DNA of 64,000 nucleotides from Streptosporangium subroseum (GCF_900188345.1 NZ_FZOD01000042.1:22325-86324), one strand, 5' to 3'; shown: positions 41,641 through 51,435, counted from the first letter of the stretch. Numbers and translations are program-made. Notes: generated by a model not told the origin, from the sequence alone.

Positions 41641-42609
41641 TCAGCGGGACCCGGGGTCAAAAGGATCCCAGTCGGTGGCGTAGCGCAGCAGGGACCCGGC
41701 GAGATCCTCGTTCTGGCCAGCCCACACGTCGTCGAACAGGAACCACTGCTGGTGGCCGAAGAAGCCGTGCATGTGGATCGACATCTGCGCCAGATGCGTG
41801 CCGCTCCTCAGGAGTGTCCTGCCCGGGTCGCGCCCGTTGTCCGGCTCGCCGTTCCGCAGGACGCGCATGGCGAACTCGTGAGCGGCGTGATGCCCACCGG
41901 CGATTTCGGGCGTCGACGCCTCGTAGGAGGGCCAGTGGTTGCATCGGCCGAGCGCCGGACCGAGGTCGTCGTCCTCCGGAGCCACCAGGGCGCGGAGCAC
42001 GAGCAGCTCGCCCGGCCATTCCTTCAGGCCCGGCGTCGTGGCGCGCAGGTGCGCCGCCAGGTCCGGCAGCCGGACCCCGGGGAAGACGAACGGAGGTTGC
42101 CAGCAGATGCTGTCGCTGTCGTAGAAGGTCAGCAGGACCGCGTGGGTCATCCCCTCGCCGTCCGGAGGCGGGGCTTCGGGAGCGTCCGGGAGCGGCCAGT
42201 CGTCGTGCAGCAGGTAGGCGACGGCGTCCGGGCGGGCGGCCACGAGAGTGTCGTCGAAGAAGAAGTAGGGCAGCTCCACCTCGTCGTCATCGGTGTGGAC
42301 CCGGACGCTGTGCTCGTCAACCCGTAGGTCGCCCTCGAAGTAGAGGTGTTCGCGGAGGAGGTCTCGTAGCTCCTGCCAGCTGTTCGGGGCGGGCAGACCG
42401 TGTTCGCGGGCCCGCTCGAAGAGCGTGTGCAGGCCGTAGACGTCTCCGCCCAGCTCCGTCTGGATCCAGGCGGTCGCGTCCCACCGCCCGTCGCCCACCA
42501 CGGCCGCCCACCCCCGGCGGAACCAGTCGAGCACGGTGGCGTCGGGCAGGTGACGGACCCGCTTGCTGAGCGGACCTTCGTAGTGGGTGCGGTAGACGAA
42601 GTAGCTCAT
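41641..42609 (-). CDS. Uncharacterised 322-residue protein
   Basis: A soluble protein opening MSYFVYRTHYEGPLSKRVRHLP, with acidic, Trp-rich stretches (TVLDWFRRGWAAVVGDGRW, YGLHTLFERAREHGLPAPNSWQEL, MSIHMHGFFGHQQWFLFDDVW). No signal peptide, membrane segment or catalytic motif is recognised. Codon usage is normal for the window and the ATG is unambiguous, so it is a real gene. The Asp/Glu-rich pattern recalls immunity- or SMI1-type proteins, but I cannot support that assignment. Confidence 0.7.
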   Translation of the reverse strand: MSYFVYRTHYEGPLSKRVRHLPDATVLDWFRRGWAAVVGDGRWDATAWIQTELGGDVYGLHTLFERAREHGLPAPNSWQELRDLLREHLYFEGDLRVDEHSVRVHTDDDEVELPYFFFDDTLVAARPDAVAYLLHDDWPLPDAPEAPPPDGEGMTHAVLLTFYDSDSICWQPPFVFPGVRLPDLAAHLRATTPGLKEWPGELLVLRALVAPEDDDLGPALGRCNHWPSYEASTPEIAGGHHAAHEFAMRVLRNGEPDNGRDPGRTLLRSGTHLAQMSIHMHGFFGHQQWFLFDDVWAGQNEDLAGSLLRYATDWDPFDPGSR

Positions 42610-42809
42610 GCCCGCAATCTTTCAGACGCCTCCGACAGTTCCCGGGTGCGGGCCGGCCCGGAGCGGCCGAGGCGCGACCTTCGCGCCGACTACCTCGATG
42701 ACCACCTGATCTGGCTCCTCCGCGCCGGAGACCTCGATGATCACCCGGCCTGCCGTATGACGCCGGGGATCCCCGCCCGGGAGACCGTCGCGACCGCATG
42801 CGCGGGAAC

Positions 42810-45557
42810 CTATCTGGCGGAAACCACACCGGAGACCATGCAGATGTTTCTCAGCGCGTTGTTGGCGTCGACCGCCCGCGCGAGGTCGCCGGCCAGCAGG
42901 GCGGCGGCGCCCTCACGGCCCATGGCCTGGGCGATGGGATCCCGCGTCGCCATGGCGTATCCGGCGCCCCTGGCCATGCCGATGACCATGCCGGAGCCGA
43001 AGGCGTCGGAGAGCGCCAGCTCGGCGGTGACCGAACCGGCGGCGACGCAGGCCTGGACCGGGAGCAGAGGACCCTTCGGGGCCGCGTTGAGCTCGCGGAT
43101 CACCGCGGCCCGATCGACGGCGACCCGTTCCCCCTGGGCTCCGGCGACCGCGGCGATGGCCAGGTAGCCGAAGAGCGCCGCGGCCAGGGTGGTGGGGACG
43201 AGTGCCAGGAGCGCGCTGACCGGACGACGGGTGACGTCGTCCTGCGGCTCCGATCCCCAGGGGCTGAGACTCCCGGTGGGCCCGGTGGACAGCGCCTGCG
43301 TCCCGCTTCGCAGCGCGCTGCCCGCCCACGCGGCGGCGGTGCCCGCGAGGATCAGTACGGCGAAGCCGATCGTGAATATCGGTCCGCTCCGCGACAGGCC
43401 GAGGTGGCCGGGTAGGAGAGCCAGGCACGACCACATCCCCTCGGCTCCGCACGCGGCCGCCGAGAGGTGTGTGAAGGCCAGCGGCACGATGCCGAAGACG
43501 GCCAGCAACATGAGAAGCCCGGCCCCCGCGACGGCCGACGACGTGTTGCCGCGGCCACCGGAGATGAGGCCGAAACAGAACGCGCCGAGCACCGCCACGG
43601 CCAGTCCCGCGACGAAGACGGGCGTGAAAACGCCGATCATGACGGCCGGTGTGACGGTGCCGCTGAACGGTACGCGGCCGAGAGCCGCGTAAAGCCGGCC
43701 GTAGAAGGGGATCGTCCCCGCGGCGTACACCAGGACGATCGTCAGCGCGGTGATGTTGACGGCGGGCAGCGGCACGCGCGGGGCGGCCAGCCGGCTCGGT
43801 GGCGCGTCCCGCCAGATGTCCGACGGGGGCCGGGGCGGCAGGCCGCGACGAGCGGCCCAACCGGCCAGCGGGAAAGCGCAGGCCAGTAACACGCAGAGCT
43901 GCAGGGTCGGGTTGAGGGTCGTGCTGAACAGGCTGACCCAGAGCAGGTTCCAGGTGGGCGCGCCGTCCGTCATCAACTCGATGACGCCGAACCAGAAGCT
44001 CAGCCACGATCCGAAGATCAGCGCTGACTGTATGGAGCCGATCAGCGCGGCCGAGCGGACCCGCCGGGCGAGTGGCAGCCAGACGGTCGCGCAGAGCAAC
44101 GCCCATCTGAGCATGAGCTGGAAGAGCACCGCGAGCAGTATGGCCAGTGCGATCGCGACGGCGGGATTCGCACCGAGGATGGAGGCCCACGAACCGCTGG
44201 TGGTCAGCGGCGGGGCGACGAGCTGGCCGCCCAGGACCCCGGCCGTCAGGGCCAGAGCCGCGAGCAGGGTGGACGGTGGGCGGGTGTGGGTGGCCCGCGC
44301 GAGCAGTCCGGCTCGCCACGCGGTGCCCGCGACCGCGCCGGTGGCCAGCGCGCCGAACACCAGCCCGACGACCAGGCGGTGGGCGTTGAACGAGGTTGAA
44401 TCCGCGCCCCAGATCATCGTCACGAGATAGACGCACGGCGAGTAGCCGAGCCCCACCAGCATGCCGGCGGCCGCCGGCTCCGCGACGCCGATCCGGAACA
44501 GCCGGGGCGCGCCGCCGAGGACGCTCACCCGCTCGTCGTCTCCCGGATGGTAGGAGAGCAGCCCCCATCTGCGTTTCCCCGCGTCCGGCCGCCGGGGATG
44601 GAGCGCGCTCAGCAGCAGCCTCTCGCTCTCCGGGGTGGAGCCGCTCCGCAGGTCGGCGTAGTACTCCCTGGTCCTGAGCACCGAGGTACGGGCGAGCCAG
44701 AGGAGGGCGAGCATAATGGCCAGCCGCCACGACAGGTTGGCGAACCGGATCGGCTCGATGACCGTGACCACCAGGGTGGGCAGGGCGACGACGAGCACGT
44801 ACGCCCACCAGATCGCGAAGGCGAACGTGGTCAGACCGACGTCCCTGTTGCGCAGGTGGGCGAGTTCGTGGGCGAGGACGGCGTCGAGCCGGCCGGGATC
44901 GGTGTCGGCCTCGCGCAGGAGGCCGAGGTCGAGAATGATCCGGTAGCGGGGAAAGCGGCCGAAGGTCCGGCCACTCGCCGTCGCGCGCAGGGTGGCGACG
45001 TACACCTCGGCCTTCGGGGCGACGGCCCGTACGGCCTCCTCGACGCGACGCACCACGGCGGCCATGCCCTCGTCCACCGCCAGCTGGGCGAGCGGCCGCG
45101 GGCGGGAGAGCATGACCAGGCGCGGGTGGACGAGATAGATCGCGACGGCGACGGCGACCAGCACGAGCACCATGCCGATCAGGACGAACCCGTTGCGGGC
45201 CGTGACGCCCTGAACGCATCCGATGTAGGCGGTCACCAGGTCACGGTCGGGGATTCTCCCCGCGGTGGCCTGCGTGGTGAGCGCGCAGCCGTACGGTGCC
45301 GCGTTCACACTGTTGGTGGCGTCGACGAACCAGCTGAACAGCGCCACGTACAGGTGAATCGAACTGGTGACCGCGACCACGATCATCAGGAGGAATCGCG
45401 CGGTGGTCGCCGCGGGCAGGGCGAACGGGTCCAGCCTCGGCGGCGGCGTCGCGGCGGGAAGGATCCCTGCGCCCGGTTCCACGGGTGCGAGCCGGCCGTC
45501 CTCGTGCTCGTCCGCCGGGGCCGGCTCGTCCCGCGGAGGGCCTCCGAGGGTGGCCAC
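42810..45557 (-). CDS. Large membrane M48-family metalloprotease
   Basis: A 915-residue integral-membrane peptidase. The zinc motif is HELAH (His230-His234) in DAVLAHELAHLRNRDVGL, flanked by membrane segments and a cytoplasmic-type region RPRPLAQLAVDEGMAAVVRRVEEAVRAV. It continues as a long C-terminal half with about ten further membrane spans, far beyond the ~300 residues of HtpX/Ste24 relatives. GTG 45557 lies two bases after the upstream gene's stop, so the two are coupled. Substrates may be membrane proteins; M48 relatives do quality control. Confidence 0.87.
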   Translation of the reverse strand: MATLGGPPRDEPAPADEHEDGRLAPVEPGAGILPAATPPPRLDPFALPAATTARFLLMIVVAVTSSIHLYVALFSWFVDATNSVNAAPYGCALTTQATAGRIPDRDLVTAYIGCVQGVTARNGFVLIGMVLVLVAVAVAIYLVHPRLVMLSRPRPLAQLAVDEGMAAVVRRVEEAVRAVAPKAEVYVATLRATASGRTFGRFPRYRIILDLGLLREADTDPGRLDAVLAHELAHLRNRDVGLTTFAFAIWWAYVLVVALPTLVVTVIEPIRFANLSWRLAIMLALLWLARTSVLRTREYYADLRSGSTPESERLLLSALHPRRPDAGKRRWGLLSYHPGDDERVSVLGGAPRLFRIGVAEPAAAGMLVGLGYSPCVYLVTMIWGADSTSFNAHRLVVGLVFGALATGAVAGTAWRAGLLARATHTRPPSTLLAALALTAGVLGGQLVAPPLTTSGSWASILGANPAVAIALAILLAVLFQLMLRWALLCATVWLPLARRVRSAALIGSIQSALIFGSWLSFWFGVIELMTDGAPTWNLLWVSLFSTTLNPTLQLCVLLACAFPLAGWAARRGLPPRPPSDIWRDAPPSRLAAPRVPLPAVNITALTIVLVYAAGTIPFYGRLYAALGRVPFSGTVTPAVMIGVFTPVFVAGLAVAVLGAFCFGLISGGRGNTSSAVAGAGLLMLLAVFGIVPLAFTHLSAAACGAEGMWSCLALLPGHLGLSRSGPIFTIGFAVLILAGTAAAWAGSALRSGTQALSTGPTGSLSPWGSEPQDDVTRRPVSALLALVPTTLAAALFGYLAIAAVAGAQGERVAVDRAAVIRELNAAPKGPLLPVQACVAAGSVTAELALSDAFGSGMVIGMARGAGYAMATRDPIAQAMGREGAAALLAGDLARAVDANNALRNICMVSGVVSAR

Positions 45558-45559
45558 GG

Positions 45560-46102
45560 TCAGGACCCCTGGCCGGTGAGGGCCGCGGCGAGCAGGGTGT
45601 TCACCCGCTGAGCGTCCTCCTCCGGCAACCCGGCCTGGCGGACGATCTCACCGGCCTGGCGGCCGATCGCCGCCGCCTCGATCGCGCTGAGCCGGGGCAG
45701 CCGCGTGTGCTCGCCCTCCGGGGCGGTGGCCGAGGTCAGCGCCCTCTGGCGACGCCGGTCCTGCCACCGGGAACGGACCCTGCCGACCCGCTCGGTGGCC
45801 ATTCCGGTGAGCACCTCGCAGGCCACGCCGTTGAGCAGGGTCAGGACCACGCCGAGGACGAGTTGCATGCCTTCGCCCGCGTCGAAACCGGTGGGCTGGT
45901 CGCGTTCGCGGCCCCGTAGCGTCGCGCGGACCGCGCGCCTGCGGGCGACGGCGTTGCCGAAGAAGTCCGCGCAGGCCAACGGGAGGAAGCGCACATCCGC
46001 CGGGGCTATCTCGAGCAGGATGAGCCGGGCGGCCTCTTCGATGGTCGGTGGCGTCCGGCGCGTACTGCCGGCGTCGAGTTCGGGAGAACCTGACTCGGGC
46101 AT
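45560..46102 (-). CDS. Companion of the M48 peptidase, unknown
   Basis: A 180-residue protein: TPPTIEEAARLILLEIAPADVRFLPLACADFFGN opens it, a hydrophobic segment QLVLGVVLTLLNGVACEVLTGM sits centrally, and an arginine-rich, helical C-terminus ends in a QAGEIVRQAGLPEEDAQRV stretch. ATG 46102 has an excellent AGGTGAGGAGAAAC site. It ends two bases before the peptidase start. The pairing suggests a regulator, adaptor or substrate of the protease; no family is recognised. Confidence 0.75.
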   Translation of the reverse strand: MPESGSPELDAGSTRRTPPTIEEAARLILLEIAPADVRFLPLACADFFGNAVARRRAVRATLRGRERDQPTGFDAGEGMQLVLGVVLTLLNGVACEVLTGMATERVGRVRSRWQDRRRQRALTSATAPEGEHTRLPRLSAIEAAAIGRQAGEIVRQAGLPEEDAQRVNTLLAAALTGQGS

Positions 46103-46475
46103 GTTTCTCCTCACCTGAATGGAAACGGCCCCCGAACAACCTCATGACAGCATGGCTCTCGCTTCGCGACCACCCGATCGCGTTAAGTGGCCGGGTCGCG
46201 GCGGCCCCTCCCCCGCCGGCCGTGCGCGAGCGCCCGCCGCCGAGCCCCGTCCGGCGGTGCGGACGGTGGAGAAGATTCGGAAGTGACCGTCGACGCGACC
46301 ATGCCGCACTTCGGCGAAGACCGAACACCCCTGATAAAAACGGGATCGACCAAGGTTCGGGGGATTTCCGGATCGCCGCCCGCAATCGGACCACTCACAC
46401 GATCGGTCCGTGGGGCCAGGCGAAGGTTCTACATTATGTCCGTACTGCCATATTCGGGTCACCGGGAAGGTCGGG
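46103..46475. other. Divergent intergenic region, 373 bp
   Basis: Promoter-type region between the peptidase companion and the SMP-30 gene. It contains the palindrome at 46387-46410 and moderately AT-rich patches; no gene is supported. Confidence 0.55.
46387..46410. promoter_or_regulatory. CGGACC-N12-GGTCCG inverted repeat
   Basis: A 6-bp inverted repeat with a 12-base spacer, 66 bases before the SMP-30 gene. Modest length makes it only a weak operator candidate. Confidence 0.3.
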
Positions 46476-47375
46476 ATGATCGACACCGTCAAGGCGCAGT
46501 TCGAGGTGCTGGACGACCGCTTCCGCCGCTGCAACGGCGACGATCGGATGGAACGCCTCCACACGGGCTGCCGCTGGACCGAGGGCCCGGCCTACTTCCC
46601 CGCCGGCCGCTACCTCCTCTTCAGCGACATCCCCAACGAACGCGTCCTGCGCTGGGACGAGACCACCGGCGCGGTCGGGGTCTTCCGGCAGCCGTCCGGA
46701 TACGCCAACGGCCACACCGTCGACCGTCAGGGCCGCCTGGTCAGCTGCGAGCACGGCAACCGCCGCGTCACCCGCACCGAGCACGACGGCTCCATCACCG
46801 TCCTGGCCGACCGTGTCGACGGCAGGCGGTTCAACAGCCCCAACGACGTGGTCGAGCACTCTGACGGCTCGGTCTGGTTCACCGACCCCGACTACGGCAT
46901 CAGCAGCGACTACGAGGGCAACCAGGGCGACAGCGAGACCGGCGGCTGCCACGTCTACCGGATCGACCCCGTCACCGGCCGGGCCCGCATCGTCGCCGAC
47001 GACTTCGACCGCCCCAACGGCCTGGCGTTCTCCGCCGACGAACGTCACATCTACATCGTCGACACCCCCGCCAAACACATCCGCCGCTTCGACGTGGGCG
47101 ACGACGGCACCCTGTCCGGCGGGGAGGTGTTCGGCACCTGCGACGCCGGAGTCTTCGACGGCGTCCGCGTGGACAGCGCCGGACGGCTGTGGGCCGCCGC
47201 CCACGACGGCCTGCACTGCTTCGACCCCGACGGCACCCTGATCGGCAAACTGCGCGTCCCCGAGGTCGTCTCCAACCTCACCTTCGGGGGTGCCAAACGC
47301 AACCACCTGTTCATCACCGCCACCGGCTCCGTGTATGCGCTGCGCGTCAACTTCGCCGGCGTCCGTTACCCCTGA
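46476..47375 (+). CDS. SMP-30/gluconolactonase-type lactonase
   Basis: A 299-residue six-bladed beta-propeller. Family motifs are CRWTEGPAYFPAGRYLLFSDIPNERVLRW (Glu ligand in TEGP), SPNDVVEHSDGSVWFTDPDYGI (Asn ligand) and RPNGLAFSADERHIYIVDT (second Asn), with Asp in GVFDGVRVDSAGRLW completing the metal site. It hydrolyses sugar lactones such as gluconolactone, so it could process the product of a PQQ sugar dehydrogenase, though none is adjacent. ATG 46476 follows GGAAGG. No signal peptide is seen. Confidence 0.92.
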   Translation: MIDTVKAQFEVLDDRFRRCNGDDRMERLHTGCRWTEGPAYFPAGRYLLFSDIPNERVLRWDETTGAVGVFRQPSGYANGHTVDRQGRLVSCEHGNRRVTRTEHDGSITVLADRVDGRRFNSPNDVVEHSDGSVWFTDPDYGISSDYEGNQGDSETGGCHVYRIDPVTGRARIVADDFDRPNGLAFSADERHIYIVDTPAKHIRRFDVGDDGTLSGGEVFGTCDAGVFDGVRVDSAGRLWAAAHDGLHCFDPDGTLIGKLRVPEVVSNLTFGGAKRNHLFITATGSVYALRVNFAGVRYP

Positions 47376-47956
47376 GCGGCGCCGATGCCGGCGAGCCTCC
47401 GTTTCCCTGAGCCGGTGCGGCCCCACGGTTTGAAGACCGACAGCACCACGTTGGTGACGTACATCGACAACGAGACGCATCCGGCATAGACCAGATCACT
47501 CCCGAAGCCACTCGTGTCGGCGAGCCGGCCGGGCGCGGCGTCCGACACGGCCGTGACGGCGTCGTGAATCCCCGGCAGCAGTGCGAGCGGGGTGAGGACG
47601 ACCGCGATCAGGGTGAGGACGAGCTTGACGGCCACCCAGCGGTGGCGGAGAAGTCCCCACGACGTGCCGAGCCCGAGCAGCACACCGGTGACGAACGCGG
47701 TCAGGCTGATGGGAATGAGGAGCAGGTCGCCGAGCATGCCCATCACGCGGTACGCCGCATGCTGATCGTCCGGACTTCCGGTCGTCAGGCCCGTGACCGC
47801 CAGGACCAGGTTGCCGATCGTCAGGCCGAGCCAGCCGACCGATGAGATGACGTGCAGGACCACGAGGCTCCTGCGGAGCCGGATCGGCATGCGAGGCGGC
47901 TTTCCGTCAGCGCGTACGGTGCCCGTCTCACGCGCAGCCGTGTCACTTCGATTCAT
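47366..47956 (-). CDS. DUF2269-like four-helix membrane protein
   Basis: A 196-residue protein with a polar N-terminus and four membrane segments, the first being SLVVLHVISSVGWLGLTIGNLVLAV with the His/Gly/Trp pattern of DUF2269-type proteins. The last segment is followed by a basic tail (KPWGRTGSGKRRLAG). ATG 47956 follows TAAGGGAGATC. Its 3' end overlaps the convergent SMP-30 gene by 10 bases. Function is unknown. Confidence 0.78.
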   Translation of the reverse strand: MNRSDTAARETGTVRADGKPPRMPIRLRRSLVVLHVISSVGWLGLTIGNLVLAVTGLTTGSPDDQHAAYRVMGMLGDLLLIPISLTAFVTGVLLGLGTSWGLLRHRWVAVKLVLTLIAVVLTPLALLPGIHDAVTAVSDAAPGRLADTSGFGSDLVYAGCVSLSMYVTNVVLSVFKPWGRTGSGKRRLAGIGAAQG

Positions 47957-48247
47957 GATCTCCCTTAGGGACGTGCTCAGAGCCACCCTCGCCGCTTCAC
48001 ACCGGTCTCGCATCCGCCGGGGAGCGGCCTGCGAACTACACCGCCGGGCGTACGACACGGCGTGCCGAACCGGATATTTCCGGATGCGCCGTACGCTGAT
48101 CCACATGGCGCTGAACACTCGCGAATGGGACAGCGGCGGCCATGTCGCGGTGCCGGCGGGCGGCACGGGCTCACGACCGCCCCGAAGGGGTGGATCTGAT
48201 CGGGACGTCGGCACACGACCGGGCATCCTCGAGATCGGAGTTCGCCG

Positions 48248-50545
48248 GTGGCGTCACGGCCGTTCCCCCTTGACGGACATTCCCGGCGGCTGTTTCTCCG
48301 GCTCAGCGGTGTCGCCATGGCCGGAGCGCTGATCCCGCCGCGTGCCGAGCGCGTGCGGGACGACTCCTTCGCCCTGCTGCGCCGCCGCTGGCTGGACGTG
48401 ACGGCGGGGTCGGGGTTCGACGCGGCGGCCGAGCCGTACAGGACCCGGATGGCGAAGCTGGGGGCGACGGCGGCCGGATACCGGGACACCATGGCGCCGG
48501 CCGGCACGTCGCTCTGGCCCTCCCTTGCGTTTCCCTCGTTCATCGCCACCCCGACGCGACTGCAGACCATGGCCCGCGCGTACGCCCTGCCGGGGACCGG
48601 CCTGACCGGTGACGCGAACCTGGCCGCGGCCGTCGCGGGAGGCATCGACCACTACCGGCGGCAGGTGTACGCCGCGGACGCCGACCAGGTCGGCAACTGG
48701 TGGCACTGGCAGATCGGCGTCCCCAGAAAGCTCCTCGACGCGGCCTTGCTGGTCGGTCCGCACCTGACGGAACCGCAGAGCGGCGCGCTGCGGGACGCGG
48801 TGGACCGCTTCGTCCCCGAGTGTCTCCTGGACGACTACAGCGGCACCAGCACCGGGGCCAACCGGGTGGACCTGTGCGTGGTGACGCTGCTGCGCGCCAT
48901 CCTGCGGTCCGACCCGGGAAAGGCCGCGCTGGCCGTCTCGGCGCTCTCCCCCGTCTTCCCCTACGTCGACGAGGGCGACGGAATCTACCGGGATGGCTCG
49001 TTCGTCCAGCACACGTCGATTCCCTATCAGGGCACGTACGGGGCGGTACTGCTGTCCGGCCTCGCGACGCTGTTCGCGGTGCTGCGCGGCTCGCCGTGGG
49101 AGATCACCGACCCGAACGGGCAGATCGTCCGCGACATGGTCGAGAGGTCGTTCGCACCGATCGTCCACGACGGCTTCTGCATGGACCTCGTCAGCGGCCG
49201 CGCGATCGGCAGGCAGCCGTACGGTGACCACGCGAGGGGACGCGCGATCGCCTCCGCGATCCTGCTGCTGGGGGAGACGGCCTCCGCCTCCGAGCGGGCC
49301 CGCTGGCAGGCCATGGTCAAGGGATGGGCGCTGCGGGACACCTGCGAGCCCATGCTCAAGGCGGCCGAGAGCGATGATCCGGGGTTTCACGCCCGTCTCG
49401 CCGCGATCCTCGGCGACGACGCCATCCCCGCCGCCGCCGAGCCCGCCGGGCACCGGCTGCTGGCGATGAGCGCCCGCGCCGTCCACCGCAGGCCGGGCTG
49501 GTGCGCGGGGCTCAGCATGGCCTCGGACCGGATCGGCCACTACGAGCACGGCAACGGCGAGAACCTGCGTGGCTGGCACACCGGCTCGGGAATGCTCTAC
49601 TGGTGGGGCGAGGGCCACGGCGACCAGTATTCCGACTCCTTCTGGCCCACCGTCGACCCCTACCGCCTGCCCGGCACGACCGTCTCCACCCGGCGGCTGG
49701 CCGACGGCGCCGGTGAGGGATGGGGCCGCACCTGTCCGCCGGGCCGCTGGGTGGGCGGCGCCACCGACGGCCTGTACGCGACGGTCGGCCAGCACCTGAA
49801 CGGCTTCGAGAGCACGTTGGAGGCCTTCAAGTCGTGGTTCTTCCTCGACGACGCGGTGGTCTGCCTGGGCGCCGGGATCACCGGCGGCGACGGCGTTCCG
49901 GTCGAGACCGTCGTGGACAACCGCAGGGTGGACGACCACGGGACCGGCGCGCTCCTCACCGTGGACGGCGAGGCGGGCTGGGCACACCTGGAGGGGCACG
50001 GCGGCTACGTCCTGCCCTGCGCCCGCCTGCACACGCTGCGCGAAGAACGCACCGGCGGCCAGGATCGGGTGCCCCGGAGCTACGTGACCCTCTGGCTCGA
50101 CCACGGGGTCGACCCCGACTCCGCCGACTACGTCTACCTGCTCCTGCCGGGTGCGAGCCCGGAGCGGACCCGGGCCCGCGCCGCCGACCCCGGCTGGGCC
50201 CGCGTGCTCGCCAACACCGCCCGGCTGCAGGGCGTCCAGGTCCCCTCGCTCGGGATCACCGCCGTCAACTTCTGGAACGAAGGAGCCCTCGGCGGCCTGG
50301 CCGCCTCGGCCCCGTGCGCGGTCCTCGTCCGGGAGATCGGCGACGGTACGGCCACGCTGACCGTGTCGGATCCCCGGCGTGACCTGAGTGCGCTGACCCT
50401 GACCTGGGATCGGCCGGTGGCCGAGGTGCTCCACGGGCACCCGCTCCTGGCGAGCGCCGCGACCGGCGCGCGGCTCACGCTCGTCTTCGGACGGCTGGCG
50501 GACCAGGGTGGCGGTTCGAAGACGGTCACCGTACGGCTCAGCTAG
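48248..50545 (+). CDS. Tat-exported polysaccharide lyase family 8
   Basis: A 765-residue PL8 lyase of the hyaluronate/chondroitin/xanthan type. The N-terminus SRRLFLRLSGVAMAGALI is a twin-arginine signal. The (alpha/alpha) toroid contains NWWHWQIGVPRKLLDAA, TGANRVDLCVV and the catalytic His/Tyr stretch GSFVQHTSIPYQGTYG. The beta-sandwich part includes HYEHGNGENLRGWHTGSGMLYWW. It cleaves uronic-acid glycans by beta-elimination outside the cell. The GTG start is preceded by CCTCGAGATCGGAG. The preceding region holds no transport gene. Confidence 0.92.
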   Translation: MASRPFPLDGHSRRLFLRLSGVAMAGALIPPRAERVRDDSFALLRRRWLDVTAGSGFDAAAEPYRTRMAKLGATAAGYRDTMAPAGTSLWPSLAFPSFIATPTRLQTMARAYALPGTGLTGDANLAAAVAGGIDHYRRQVYAADADQVGNWWHWQIGVPRKLLDAALLVGPHLTEPQSGALRDAVDRFVPECLLDDYSGTSTGANRVDLCVVTLLRAILRSDPGKAALAVSALSPVFPYVDEGDGIYRDGSFVQHTSIPYQGTYGAVLLSGLATLFAVLRGSPWEITDPNGQIVRDMVERSFAPIVHDGFCMDLVSGRAIGRQPYGDHARGRAIASAILLLGETASASERARWQAMVKGWALRDTCEPMLKAAESDDPGFHARLAAILGDDAIPAAAEPAGHRLLAMSARAVHRRPGWCAGLSMASDRIGHYEHGNGENLRGWHTGSGMLYWWGEGHGDQYSDSFWPTVDPYRLPGTTVSTRRLADGAGEGWGRTCPPGRWVGGATDGLYATVGQHLNGFESTLEAFKSWFFLDDAVVCLGAGITGGDGVPVETVVDNRRVDDHGTGALLTVDGEAGWAHLEGHGGYVLPCARLHTLREERTGGQDRVPRSYVTLWLDHGVDPDSADYVYLLLPGASPERTRARAADPGWARVLANTARLQGVQVPSLGITAVNFWNEGALGGLAASAPCAVLVREIGDGTATLTVSDPRRDLSALTLTWDRPVAEVLHGHPLLASAATGARLTLVFGRLADQGGGSKTVTVRLS

Positions 50546-51111
50546 ATCACCTCGGCGAACACCTGACGCGCTGACATGACATTTCGTGATGCTAAGTGGC
50601 ACTTTCGCCGATTGCAAGCAAAAGGCTCCACTTTTGGAGCTAAAAGGCGGTGAACTGCGCCTTTGGGGTGGGCGCCCATCGAGCGACCCGCCACTCCCCG
50701 GCCTCCGCCCGTCTCGCCCCGATCAGGACCCGGTCCCGCGCCCGGAAACGGCGACGCCGAAGCCTCCGGCCGCGAACCGCCGGGCAAGGTGACCGCACGG
50801 GCGACGGCGGATGAGGGTACCGGCGACGCTCCAGCAGGGACTTTTCCCATCAAAAAGAGAAAGATCGCGCAACAGCGACTAAACTTCTTCCAATTTTGTC
50901 AAAAGCCGCGTAACTTCCACGCCAAGTTCTCTGCACAGTCCCGAGGGGGCGTGGTGAGTCGTATGTCCGCCTCCACGGTGGGGCGTCGGCGGGTGGCAAC
51001 CGCCGCACGGACCCGTCGGTCCCGCGGCGACAAGGAGAAGGAGGTGGCTGCGGCTCAGCCGAGGCAACGGGGGATCCAGCGGTTCCGTCCACCCACATGG
51101 AGAAGAAGGCG
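50546..51111. other. Intergenic region, 566 bp
   Basis: A hairpin GCTCCA-CTTT-TGGAGC (50625-50640) lies shortly after the PL8 stop. An AT-rich stretch (50850-50935) is probably the promoter for the genes downstream. The interval 50940-51110 contains a CGGCGG/CCGCCG hairpin. No intact gene; the missing N-terminal part of the sugar isomerase is not found here. Confidence 0.5.
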
Positions 51112-51435
51112 ATGAGCGCACACGAAGAAGAGATCGAGATCACCGACACGCTACGCCGCGGCCCCCTGGCGGTCGTGCGCGCGCAGTCGAGGCGGTTCCC
51201 CCTGTTCCACGCCAAGGAGGGAAAGTCCAACCCGGCGACCGGAAACGGCTACGCCATGGTGCCGTTCGGCACCGGTGACATCGACTACGCCGCGTTCTTC
51301 AAGGGCGCCGGGCCCAAGGGCTCCTTCAACCCGATGTACGAGCAGGACAACGCGCCCGGCGGAACGGACAACCCCGGCCAGTCCCTCCAGTACGCCGACC
51401 TGAGCTACGACAACATGGCCGCGCTGCGCGGCTGA
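51112..51435 (+). pseudogene. C-terminal fragment of a sugar-phosphate isomerase/epimerase
   Basis: An open frame of 107 residues with a GGAGAAGAAGG ribosome site. From about residue 18 (GPLAVVRAQSRRFPLFHAKEGK) it matches the last strands of TIM-barrel sugar isomerases/epimerases, with GYAMVPFGTGDIDYAAFF, NPMYEQDNAPGGTDNPGQSLQ and YADLSYDNMAALRG. The first 17 residues are unrelated. Roughly two-thirds of the barrel is absent, so it is a truncated gene or an unusual short protein. In relatives the full gene neighbours PQQ-type dehydrogenases like the next gene. Confidence 0.65.

Noticed and set aside
41408..41683. 91-codon frame overlapping the end of the membrane protein and the next gene
   Set aside because: Overlaps two better-supported genes and shows no recognisable motif.
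42913..45219. 768-codon frame overlapping the M48 peptidase
   Set aside because: Arg/Pro-rich alternative frame of the same strand; the real frame has HELAH and membrane segments.
48254..50617. 787-codon minus-strand frame over the PL8 lyase
   Set aside because: The plus-strand product has PL8 motifs and a Tat signal; the minus translation has no domain and skewed composition.
50850..51111. Possible riboswitch (for example c-di-AMP type) before the 107-residue ORF
   Set aside because: Hairpins are present but I could not match the conserved core of any riboswitch class.
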